Positions 17,183 through 24,069 of a stretch of 64,000 nucleotides of DNA are shown in pieces. The stretch is from Nitrosopumilus piranensis (GTDB lineage: Archaea > Thermoproteota > Nitrososphaeria > Nitrososphaerales > Nitrosopumilaceae), in contig NZ_CP010868.1 of NCBI RefSeq assembly GCF_000875775.1, positions 1,649,079 to 1,713,078 of the forward strand. Reading direction: 5' to 3'. Below the pieces are notes generated by a model. It worked only from the letters and a program-made list of their open reading frames with translations. It did no database searches and was not told the origin of the DNA. Each line of letters begins with the position of its first letter. Position 1 is the stretch's first letter. The translations under genes and the position numbers were made by a program.

Positions 17183-19498
17183 ATGGACCCAAAAATTACA
17201 GAAAAGGCATGGAATCCAGAGTTAGAAGCACAGGTCTTAAAAAAATGGCAGGACTCTGACATTTACAAATTCACTCCAACTGATGATAATTACACCATAG
17301 ATACGCCTCCACCATACCCATCAGGCAGGCCTTGGCACATTGGAGCTGCTGCTCACTACTCCCAGATAGACATGATTGCAAGAACTGCAAGAATGAATGG
17401 AAAAAATGTTTACTTTCCAATTGGCATTGACAGAAACGGATTGCCTGTAGAGTTCTACACTGAAAAAAAGCACAACATCAGAATGAGAGAAACAGAACGT
17501 GGAGAGTTTTTGGATTTATGCAGAGAAGCACTTGATGACTTGGAAGAGGAGATGGTGTTAATCATGACAAATCTTGGTCTTAGTGGTGATTTGAAGAACC
17601 ATTACAGAACAGATTCAGAAGAGTATCGGGCATTAACACAATCTACATTTATCACACTATGGAAAGAAGGAAAAATTGTTTTAGCTACTAGACCTAACAA
17701 CTACGATTGGGTTTCAGGAACTACAATTGCAGATGCTGAAATTGCATACCAAGACTTGCAGACAAAACTAGTCCACATGAAATTCAAGATTAAAGATACA
17801 GACAAAGAAATAATCATTGCAAGTACAAGACCTGAACTGCTTTGTGCATGTCGTACCATTATAGTAAATCCTGAAGACAAAAGATACACTCCATTTGTTG
17901 GAAGTAAGGTAATAGTTCCAATTACTGGTGCAGAAGTAGAAATCAAGACTCACCACTCTGCACAACAAGACTTTGGCTCAGGAGCTGTAATGGTTTGTAG
18001 TTACGGTGATCAAAACGACGTTGCACTATTCAGAGAGATGAAGCTAGAAGAGATTGTTGCAATTGGTCTTGATGGAAGAATGACTGAAGTTGCAGAAAAA
18101 TATGCAGGACTAAAACCAAAACAAGCAAGAGAAAAAATTATCGAGGATTTAGAATCAAATGGTTTTGTAGAAAAGATTGAGGAGATTTCTCACAGAACAC
18201 CAATTTCAGAAAGAAGCAAGATTCCAATTGAGATTATTCCAATGGAGGAGTACTATCTCAAACAAAAAGACTCCATTGAGAAAATGCGAAAATTAGGCTC
18301 AGAAATCACGTTTTACCCCTCTATGCACAAACAAATTTTGATGAATTGGCTTGATTCCATATCCATTGACTGGCCAATATCTCGAAGAAGATACTATGGA
18401 ACAGAGATTCCTATCTGGTATTGTTCTAGTTGTTCTGAACCACATGTTCCTGAACCAGGAAAATATTATCAACCATGGAAAGAAAAGTGTCCAATAGACA
18501 AATGCAGTAAGTGTGGAGCTGCTGAATTTACTGGCGAGGATAGAACATTTGATACATGGATGGACTCTAGTGTGTCGCCATTGTTTGTATCAAAATATCA
18601 CAAAGACAAAGAATTTTTTGCCAAAGTTTATCCAACATCAATTAGACCTCAAGCAAAAGATATCGTAAGGACATGGCTATACTATACACTATTGCGATGT
18701 GATATGTTAACGGGTAAGAAACCATGGATTGAAGCTTGGATTATGGGTTATGGTCTAGATGAGAAAGGAACGAAGATGAGTAAAAGTAAAGGAAACGCAA
18801 TTGATCCACTTCCAGTAATTGAAAAGTTTGGAGCTGACACATTCCGATTTTGGAGTGCAAGTGAGACTAATCACGGATATGACTTTAGATGCAATGAACA
18901 AAAGATAGAGTCAACAAAGAAATTCTTAAGCAAGCTATGGAATGTCTCAAGATTCTTGTCTAGCTTTCCTATAGTCAAAGAAGGCAAGCCGACTACAGTA
19001 GATAAATGGATTTTATCTGAACTAAATAATTTAGTTAAAGATTGCAAGAAAGGATATGATGAGTACAACTTTTTTGTTCCAGCAATTGCAATTAGGGAAT
19101 TTACTTGGAATCTTTTTGCAGCTCACTATATTGAAATGGTCAAAAAACGAGCCTACGGAGAAGGATTCTCAGAAGAAGAAAGAGATGCTGCCATTTACAC
19201 CCTACACAAAACACTCTCTACAATTCTAAAACTACTAGCACCAATTACACCATTTATCACAGAGTATCTCTGGCAGACATTATACTCTGAGAATAGTATC
19301 CATACAGAAAGACAAGTAGAAGCAGAAGATGTAGAAGATTACTCTAAAATCACAGAAGAAGTAGTCCAGTTCAATTCCAAAGTTTGGAATGAGAAAAAGT
19401 CAAAGGAATTGTCATTAAAGGACTCTATTGCAGTTGAAGTTCCTGAGGGCTTGGCAGAATTTCAGAAAGATTTGCAGTCAATGCATAATTTAGAATAG
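17183..19498 (+). CDS. valS: Valyl-tRNA synthetase
   Basis: 771 residues, class I. It starts with the TPPPYPSGRPWHIGAAAHY block (HIGH equivalent HIGA), then the editing (CP1) domain including STRPELLCACRTI, a zinc-binding insert with CSSCSEPH and CSKCGAAEF, and the KMSKSKGN loop near residue 533, followed by the anticodon-binding domain. I read it as valine rather than leucine or isoleucine from the GIDRNGLPVE region and the overall plan. The C-terminal coiled coil of bacterial ValRS is missing, as in many archaea. Confidence 0.88.
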   Translation: MDPKITEKAWNPELEAQVLKKWQDSDIYKFTPTDDNYTIDTPPPYPSGRPWHIGAAAHYSQIDMIARTARMNGKNVYFPIGIDRNGLPVEFYTEKKHNIRMRETERGEFLDLCREALDDLEEEMVLIMTNLGLSGDLKNHYRTDSEEYRALTQSTFITLWKEGKIVLATRPNNYDWVSGTTIADAEIAYQDLQTKLVHMKFKIKDTDKEIIIASTRPELLCACRTIIVNPEDKRYTPFVGSKVIVPITGAEVEIKTHHSAQQDFGSGAVMVCSYGDQNDVALFREMKLEEIVAIGLDGRMTEVAEKYAGLKPKQAREKIIEDLESNGFVEKIEEISHRTPISERSKIPIEIIPMEEYYLKQKDSIEKMRKLGSEITFYPSMHKQILMNWLDSISIDWPISRRRYYGTEIPIWYCSSCSEPHVPEPGKYYQPWKEKCPIDKCSKCGAAEFTGEDRTFDTWMDSSVSPLFVSKYHKDKEFFAKVYPTSIRPQAKDIVRTWLYYTLLRCDMLTGKKPWIEAWIMGYGLDEKGTKMSKSKGNAIDPLPVIEKFGADTFRFWSASETNHGYDFRCNEQKIESTKKFLSKLWNVSRFLSSFPIVKEGKPTTVDKWILSELNNLVKDCKKGYDEYNFFVPAIAIREFTWNLFAAHYIEMVKKRAYGEGFSEEERDAAIYTLHKTLSTILKLLAPITPFITEYLWQTLYSENSIHTERQVEAEDVEDYSKITEEVVQFNSKVWNEKKSKELSLKDSIAVEVPEGLAEFQKDLQSMHNLE

Positions 19499-19501
19499 AT
19501 T

Positions 19502-19975
19502 TTAGTCTATATCATTTACTTGAAAAGTGATTGGAAGATAAGTCATTCCTTGTTCACTTCTAAAAGATATTTTCCAAGTACCAAAAAACTCACAATCAGA
19601 ACATTCTTCTAAATCACTAGAAGATACAGGGGTAAAGTAGTGATTAACAGCATCTTTTGATCCATCATATTGTAATGTGTGATGTATTTTTCCATCAGGA
19701 CGAATAAAATCTATTTTTCCTTTGGAATCTAATGGGATTTGATCTCCAATTAGAAATACAGTATCATCAACACCATAAGTTCCATCTAAAATGGCAAATG
19801 GACCTGAGTACAGATTATTAGAATACAAGTTATCATTTTCAGAATCATCAAAATGACTCATAGAATTTACAGGATTTGATGTAAAATCTGAACTATCCAA
19901 AACAAACGTAATCAATACTGCAATACCAATAACAATTGGAAGCCCATAGATGATTTTCGGAATTTGTATGATCAA
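19502..19975 (-). CDS. Membrane-anchored extracytoplasmic protein, last gene of Hsp20 operon
   Basis: 157 residues with an N-terminal helix (about 10-26) and a beta-rich outer domain resembling the Ig-like 'property' domains of thaumarchaeal secreted proteins (GPFAILDGTYGVDDTVFLIGD). It contains a CSDC pair near residue 130. It starts with TTG preceded by AAGGAGA at good spacing and overlaps the end of the upstream 42-residue gene, so it appears translationally coupled to the Hsp20-headed set. Converges on valS. Confidence 0.6.
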   Translation of the reverse strand: MIIQIPKIIYGLPIVIGIAVLITFVLDSSDFTSNPVNSMSHFDDSENDNLYSNNLYSGPFAILDGTYGVDDTVFLIGDQIPLDSKGKIDFIRPDGKIHHTLQYDGSKDAVNHYFTPVSSSDLEECSDCEFFGTWKISFRSEQGMTYLPITFQVNDID

Positions 19976-20100
19976 TTTTTTTTCTCCTTTGCAGAAAATT
20001 CAATGCTACACTTCATGCAGCAATATTTTGCAGATTGATGGTTTTTCAATAAAATAGAATGTTTGCAGTCAATGCCTGTTTTGGAGGCCTGTTCTAACAT
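19972..20100 (-). CDS. Small Cys/His protein (42 residues)
   Basis: A short frame with an exceptionally clear Shine-Dalgarno (GGAGGAAAC, 5 bp before the ATG at 20100). The product has one cysteine near residue 12 (DCKH) and a CCMKC cluster near residue 29, which together with H14 and H21 could bind zinc. It overlaps the preceding zinc protein gene by 7 bp and the following TTG-started gene by 4 bp. No homologue recognised. Confidence 0.55.
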   Translation of the reverse strand: MLEQASKTGIDCKHSILLKNHQSAKYCCMKCSIEFSAKEKKN

Positions 20101-20288
20101 CTCGAGTTTCCTCCAAAACACTTGTTGCACAATATCTCACAGGAGTCAGTAAGGGCAACTCGGACGTTGCTTGACCAGCATTTGTGACACAAGCCTACAA
20201 AAGTTGTAATATGTGGGGAGGAAGGGGCTCCCCACATAGATGAATCGCTTGTCCTTTGATTTATGCAAGAGCTGCGACTGTGTGACAT
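20094..20288 (-). CDS. Small zinc-knuckle protein (64 residues)
   Basis: 64 residues with CHKC (34-37) and CNKC (54-57) knuckles, a minimal zinc ribbon. The ATG follows GAGGAGGTATT, a near-perfect Shine-Dalgarno, and lies inside the end of the preceding zinc-ribbon gene. The N-terminal 25 residues look unstructured and are encoded across an 11-bp inverted repeat (20210-20238). Function unknown; part of the Hsp20-linked operon. Confidence 0.6.
   Translation of the reverse strand: MSHSRSSCINQRTSDSSMWGAPSSPHITTFVGLCHKCWSSNVRVALTDSCEILCNKCFGGNSRC
20210..20238 (-). repeat. Strong hairpin within the Hsp20 operon
   Basis: A perfect inverted repeat: TATGTGGGGAG (20210-20220) and CTCCCCACATA (20228-20238) with a 7-nt loop. 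In the transcript it gives an 11-bp stem with six G-C pairs. There is no U-run after it, so a simple terminator is unlikely; it may protect or separate parts of the operon message. It lies in the coding sequence for the first part of the 64-residue zinc protein. Confidence 0.75.
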
Positions 20289-20443
20289 AATACCTCCTCA
20301 CCGTACATGCATTGACTATGGAATCTGACTTCAGTTGGTTGGGCGCAATTAGTGCAAACTAGTTGTAATGCTTGTCTGCAATGTTCACATTGCAGATGCA
20401 TCTCTAGTTCTCCACCACACTGTCTACATAATGTGTCCGGCAT
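20261..20443 (-). CDS. Small double zinc-ribbon protein (60 residues)
   Basis: 60 residues with four Cys pairs or near-pairs: CRQC (6-9), CEHC (19-22), CTNC (30-33) and C45/C53, suggesting one or two zinc sites. The start overlaps the preceding gene's 3' end by 20 bp, with a weaker GGGTGAT upstream. Such rubredoxin- or ribbon-like modules often bind protein or RNA. No family recognised. It is encoded in a row with other tiny proteins behind hsp20. Confidence 0.6.
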   Translation of the reverse strand: MPDTLCRQCGGELEMHLQCEHCRQALQLVCTNCAQPTEVRFHSQCMYGEEVLCHTVAALA

Positions 20444-20606
20444 GTTGGATCACCCAATGTGCTATTTTGTAAATGTCACCAGTCAGAAATGCAGTTGCAA
20501 TTCCTGCACCAATGGGAACACCCATTGCCATGCAGGCAAGATCAAATGCAACTACTTTTTTGAATGGCGCATGTACCATCTTATTCCATGTACTCATCTT
20601 TTGCAT
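20424..20606 (-). CDS. Small membrane-associated protein (60 residues)
   Basis: 60 residues with an amphipathic basic start and one hydrophobic helix with G/A packing (about residues 20-42: CMAMGVPIGAGIATAFL). GAGGTGA lies 7 bp before the ATG at 20606. It sits between the 40-residue protein and the zinc-ribbon gene. Possibly anchors the neighbouring soluble zinc proteins or Hsp20 at the membrane; this is speculation from context. Confidence 0.55.
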   Translation of the reverse strand: MQKMSTWNKMVHAPFKKVVAFDLACMAMGVPIGAGIATAFLTGDIYKIAHWVIQHAGHIM

Positions 20607-20618
20607 TTTGGTTTCACC

Positions 20619-20741
20619 TCAAGGAAAGTTTCTCCTGCCAAACTTCCATTTGGAAAGAATCTCCTCAGATTCTGAGGAAACTTTTTCCATCGAAGTTTTG
20701 ACAAATCCTTTGATTTGCTCTATTGACGAATTTACTTTCAT
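20619..20741 (-). CDS. Small charged helical protein (40 residues)
   Basis: A 40-residue frame starting 19 bp after the hsp20 stop, with GGAGGAG 8 bp before the ATG. The product is one amphipathic helix rich in K, E and S, ending in a basic KWKFGRRN motif. Too short for routine gene callers, but the spacing and ribosome-binding site fit the same operon as hsp20. No homologue recognised. Confidence 0.55.
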   Translation of the reverse strand: MKVNSSIEQIKGFVKTSMEKVSSESEEILSKWKFGRRNFP

Positions 20742-20760
20742 CTTTTTTCTCCTCCGCAAT

Positions 20761-21255
20761 TTACTCCACTGCAATAAGCTTTCCTTGGGGTTGCTCTTTT
20801 GCTAGGGATAGAGTTAGTTCTAAAACCCCATTTGTGTACTTGGCTTTTGCAGAGTTTTCGTCTACTTTTGATGGTAGAGGTATTTTCTTTTCGTACTTTC
20901 TGTCGCCATGCTCAGCTGAAAGCATAACATACTTTCCTGATACATTCAACTTGATATCAGACTTTTCAATTCCGGGCATCTCTGATACCAGTTTCAAAGT
21001 ACGTTCTTTGTCATTGACTGAGACATCAACGTATGGATCTCTTACTTTGGAATCAGCAAGAGTACTAGTTGGTTTGGCATTTCCCCACTCAGTGACATGA
21101 GGAACTCCATCTTCTCCTATGGTCTTTACATAACCATAGTAGTATGGTCCAGCTGTCTGGATATTGGTTGGTTTTGTATATTCGAAGACGTCATCCATGG
21201 CAAAAAAAGGACTAGACAATCTTCGAAATGCTCTTTCGAATTGGTCATCAAACAT
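20761..21255 (-). CDS. hsp20: Small heat-shock protein Hsp20
   Basis: 164 residues. An ATP-independent chaperone holding unfolding proteins. The C-terminal half is an alpha-crystallin domain: DPYVDVSVNDKERTLKLVSEMPGIEKSDIKLNV at the start and NGVLELTLSL at the end. The N-terminal 60 residues are unusually Tyr/Pro-rich (GPYYYGYVKTIGEDG), a plan seen in archaeal and some bacterial Hsp20s. The I-x-I tail is not obvious (KLIAVE). A TATA-like CTTTATATTTT near 21293 precedes it. It heads a row of six tiny genes. Confidence 0.92.
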   Translation of the reverse strand: MFDDQFERAFRRLSSPFFAMDDVFEYTKPTNIQTAGPYYYGYVKTIGEDGVPHVTEWGNAKPTSTLADSKVRDPYVDVSVNDKERTLKLVSEMPGIEKSDIKLNVSGKYVMLSAEHGDRKYEKKIPLPSKVDENSAKAKYTNGVLELTLSLAKEQPQGKLIAVE

Positions 21256-21326
21256 CTTTTAATCACCGGTGTATGTAATAGAGGTTACAAAATATAAAGA
21301 TTTTGCATAAATTATCCATAAATAAC

Positions 21327-21350
21327 ATATTGTCATATTTATGACAATAT
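21327..21350. promoter_or_regulatory. Operator-like palindrome upstream of hsp20 and a zinc-finger gene
   Basis: Perfect 10-bp arms ATATTGTCAT and ATGACAATAT with a 4-bp centre. It lies between the divergent hsp20 (start 21255) and zinc-finger gene (start 21379). For the plus-strand gene it directly abuts the TATA-like TTAAAATA (about 21350-21357); for hsp20 it lies about 30 bp upstream of the TATA box. The position suits a repressor for one gene and possibly an activator for the other. Confidence 0.6.
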
Positions 21351-21378
21351 TAAAATAGAATAATTATGGAGGGATTCC

Positions 21379-21582
21379 ATGCAAACTGCAATCTTAGAAT
21401 TTGAAGATCATGCAAGACCAAAATCCCAAAGACAAGTTACCTATTTTTGTAGATTATGCAGAGAGTATGGAATTAAGACAAGAAAAGCACATCTGCAAAA
21501 CTTTCACAATGCAAGCAGAGATACTGTAACTAAAAGAAGCAATGGAGATTTGGTGGATGTTATCTTTATAGAATCAAGATAG
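21379..21582 (+). CDS. Small C2H2-like zinc-finger protein
   Basis: 67 residues with CRLC (near 25-28) and H...H (KAHLQNFHNAS, near 38-43), the spacing of a single C2H2-type finger. GGAGGG precedes the ATG. It diverges from hsp20 with a perfect palindrome between them, so it may be a regulator of the region, perhaps acting on its own promoter; that is inference. Confidence 0.65.
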   Translation: MQTAILEFEDHARPKSQRQVTYFCRLCREYGIKTRKAHLQNFHNASRDTVTKRSNGDLVDVIFIESR

Positions 21583-21626
21583 ATCTTCAAAAAATAAAAA
21601 TATCTCAAATGGAGTACTGAAAAAAA

Positions 21627-21737
21627 ATGGCTACAGGTAATGGTTGCAATATGTGTGATTCAGAGCATGATGGTGATTTTTACAGATTTTGTAAATGTAG
21701 TTGTCATGCAAGAATTGCAAGAGAGATTGTAGGATAA
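21627..21737 (+). CDS. Very small zinc-binding protein (36 residues)
   Basis: A short frame with a dense set of metal ligands: C7, C10, H14, C22, C24, C26 and H27 in 36 residues (CNMC ... CKCSCH). The chance of such a pattern arising in non-coding DNA is small. There is no Shine-Dalgarno; an AT-rich stretch about 25 bp upstream could be a promoter giving a leaderless message. It follows the zinc-finger gene by 44 bp. Confidence 0.5.
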   Translation: MATGNGCNMCDSEHDGDFYRFCKCSCHARIAREIVG

Positions 21738-21758
21738 AATGTTGATTTGAATTAAGAA

Positions 21759-22373
21759 TTAGTTTTTAGAGTCTTTAACTAGATTTACAAAATACTTGTG
21801 AACTGCCAAATCCTCAGTCAGTTCTGGATGAAAAGAAGTTCCAATGATATTTCCTTTTTTGATTGCAACAATTTTCTCATTAAACTTTGCAAGTACCTCA
21901 ACATCACCAGCTGAAGAAATTGCAGGTGCTCGAATAAAGACACCATTAAAGTTTGAAATTCCAATAGAGTCCATTGAGATGTTAGCTTCAAATGATTCTC
22001 GCTGTCTTCCAAAAGAATTTCTTTCAAGCTCAATGTCTAGAAAATCAAATAGCGGTTGCTCAGTCTTTCCTACAACCTTGTCACTTGCATTGTTAGATAA
22101 TAGTATCATTCCAGCACAAATTCCTAAAACTGGCATTCCTGATTCTACCTTTTGTTTGATTATTTTTTGAGAACCATTTACTAGAGACATTTGTCCAATT
22201 GTGGTACTTTCACCACCAGGAATGACTAGTCCATCCATTTGAGATATCTCCTCAGGGGTTTTTACAACATGAACAGTTGCATCTTCATTGAGGTCAGCAA
22301 TAGAAGCTATCAAAGAAGATGCATTTTCAGCAACATCACCTTGGACAGATAAAATTCCGATTTTGGCACTCAT
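21759..22373 (-). CDS. pdxT: Pyridoxal 5'-phosphate synthase glutaminase subunit PdxT
   Basis: 204 residues, class I glutamine amidotransferase that supplies ammonia to PdxS for vitamin B6 synthesis. The nucleophile elbow is GICAGMILL (Cys near residue 85), the oxyanion region is [10 protein letters not shown], and the catalytic His-Glu is in SFHPELTED. Its start overlaps the pdxS stop by 4 bp. Confidence 0.96.
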   Translation of the reverse strand: MSAKIGILSVQGDVAENASSLIASIADLNEDATVHVVKTPEEISQMDGLVIPGGESTTIGQMSLVNGSQKIIKQKVESGMPVLGICAGMILLSNNASDKVVGKTEQPLFDFLDIELERNSFGRQRESFEANISMDSIGISNFNGVFIRAPAISSAGDVEVLAKFNEKIVAIKKGNIIGTSFHPELTEDLAVHKYFVNLVKDSKN

Positions 22374-23338
22374 GCTGAACCGCCTCTGTCTTGCATACGT
22401 AATTCTAGGGTCTTAACATCTAATCCTAACATTGATTGTCGCTCATCAATCATCTTTTGTGCTTCTTTGACCTTGTCAGTCTCATCCCAGAAAGTTGTAG
22501 CCAAAACTATTGCTCTTGCACGTTCTGGTGCATCATTTGCATTAAAAATTCCAGAACCAACAAAGATTCCATCACAACCAAGTGACATCAAATATGCTGC
22601 ATCAGCTGGTGTTGCAATTCCACCTGCTGCAAAATTCACAACAGGTAATCTACCAAGTTTTGCAGTCTGCTCTACAATATCATAAGATACTTTGAACTCT
22701 CTTGACATTCGGACTAAATCTTGATTGTCACCTGAATCATAAATTGATTTTATTGCTCGTAGTTCATCATTTACTTTTTTAATGTGAGTGATAGCTTCTG
22801 CAACATTACCAGTCCCTGGTTCTCCTTTAGTTCTAATCATTGCAGCTCCTTCTTCGACTCTTCTCAAAGCTTCTGCAAGTGATCGTGCACCATTTACAAC
22901 TGGTGTTGTCAAATCCCATTTCCAAATGTGACGAAGCTCATCAGCTGGAGTTAATACTTCTGATTCATCAATCATATCAACATCAGTCTCTTGCAAGACA
23001 AGTGCTTCATTGACATGACCAATTCTACATTTTGCCATAACAGGAATTGTAACTGAATCCATAATATCTTCAATAATTCTAATACTTGCAGTTCTTGCAA
23101 CACCACCTGCTTTTCTAACATCAGATGGAAGTTTGTCTAATACCATTACAGAGACTGCGCCTGCCTCTTCGGCTATCTGTGCTTGCTCCACAGTTGTGAC
23201 ATCCATTACAACTCCGTTTTTTAGCATATGTGCAAAGCCACGCTTTAGAGTAGAAGAGCCACGGATAACATCAGATGATTCTGATTTTTCAGAAATTATT
23301 CCCTTTGCATCTTTACGTTCTCCAGATAATGGAAGCAT
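22370..23338 (-). CDS. pdxS: Pyridoxal 5'-phosphate synthase PdxS
   Basis: 322 residues of the SNZ/PdxS family, a TIM-barrel dodecamer that builds PLP from ribose 5-phosphate, glyceraldehyde 3-phosphate and ammonia. Conserved blocks: [46 protein letters not shown] and [14 protein letters not shown]. The N-terminal about 25 residues before [10 protein letters not shown] are longer than usual, and a later start is possible. Operon with pdxT. Confidence 0.96.
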   Translation of the reverse strand: MLPLSGERKDAKGIISEKSESSDVIRGSSTLKRGFAHMLKNGVVMDVTTVEQAQIAEEAGAVSVMVLDKLPSDVRKAGGVARTASIRIIEDIMDSVTIPVMAKCRIGHVNEALVLQETDVDMIDESEVLTPADELRHIWKWDLTTPVVNGARSLAEALRRVEEGAAMIRTKGEPGTGNVAEAITHIKKVNDELRAIKSIYDSGDNQDLVRMSREFKVSYDIVEQTAKLGRLPVVNFAAGGIATPADAAYLMSLGCDGIFVGSGIFNANDAPERARAIVLATTFWDETDKVKEAQKMIDERQSMLGLDVKTLELRMQDRGGSA

Positions 23339-23368
23339 ACTCTAATTTTTCCTAGACGGTATTTGTAC

Positions 23369-23902
23369 CTATTCACTTATGTCATTAATAATCCGGTCAA
23401 GTTCAGATTCAACCATGGTAATTATTGGAGGAATAAAACCATCAGTTGCACTTTGTTCTGGCCAATGGATTTCTTGTGCCCTGCCATTCAAAGTTATTTT
23501 TACATTAGACTTTTGAAATTCAGTTGCATTCTCTAAAATTGGAAAAGACTCAGACGGGATTTGCATAAACCCAGTCTCTTTGATTAGTGCCTTTATCTTG
23601 TTTAATTTTTTTTCATCTAGTGTAGAGCGAATGTCTGGCTGAAGATATCCTTGCTCAGTTACAGAATACTTCATCTCCCCGTCATTTTTGATTGTTAGGA
23701 TTTCGGTCTTTTGTGCACCAACACGTTCTGTTACTCCATAATTGATCTTCTTTAGTTGATGTTTTGTGTATTCAATGTCAATCTTATCAAAAGAGTTTGC
23801 AGCAGAAATTGGAATTTCATTTTTTGTTAATAATGGAACAGAAATTAGTAATGCAACAATGACAGGAATTGCTCCCAATACCAAGTAAAATTTTTTCACC
23901 AT
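23369..23902 (-). CDS. Hypothetical membrane-anchored extracytoplasmic protein
   Basis: 177 residues with one N-terminal helix (about 8-25) and a soluble outer domain of alternating strands; no cysteines. I do not recognise it, though the plan is common among thaumarchaeal secreted proteins. It lies upstream of pdxS on the same strand with a 30-bp gap. Confidence 0.6.
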   Translation of the reverse strand: MVKKFYLVLGAIPVIVALLISVPLLTKNEIPISAANSFDKIDIEYTKHQLKKINYGVTERVGAQKTEILTIKNDGEMKYSVTEQGYLQPDIRSTLDEKKLNKIKALIKETGFMQIPSESFPILENATEFQKSNVKITLNGRAQEIHWPEQSATDGFIPPIITMVESELDRIINDISE

Positions 23903-23992
23903 AATTTATGAACAAATACAGTTTCTCATCATTCTCAAATAAATCTTGATTAAAAATAAGTTAAAATTCAAGATGAATATGTCGATTCTTGT

Positions 23993-24066
23993 GGGTCTGT
24001 AGTCTAGCCTGGTAGGACGATGGTCTCCAAAACCATCGGTCGTCGGTTCAAATCCGTCTGGGCCCA
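23993..24066 (+). tRNA. tRNA-Trp (CCA)
   Basis: Acceptor GGGTCTG/TGGGCCC, D stem GTCT/GGAC, anticodon stem ATGGT/ACCAT with loop CTCCAAA and anticodon CCA, T loop TTCAAAT. The genomic sequence continues with CCA (24067-24069), directly against the stop of the aconitase gene. The T stem has one apparent T-T mismatch. Many archaeal tRNA-Trp genes carry a large intron; this one does not. Confidence 0.9.
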
Positions 24067-24069
24067 CCA

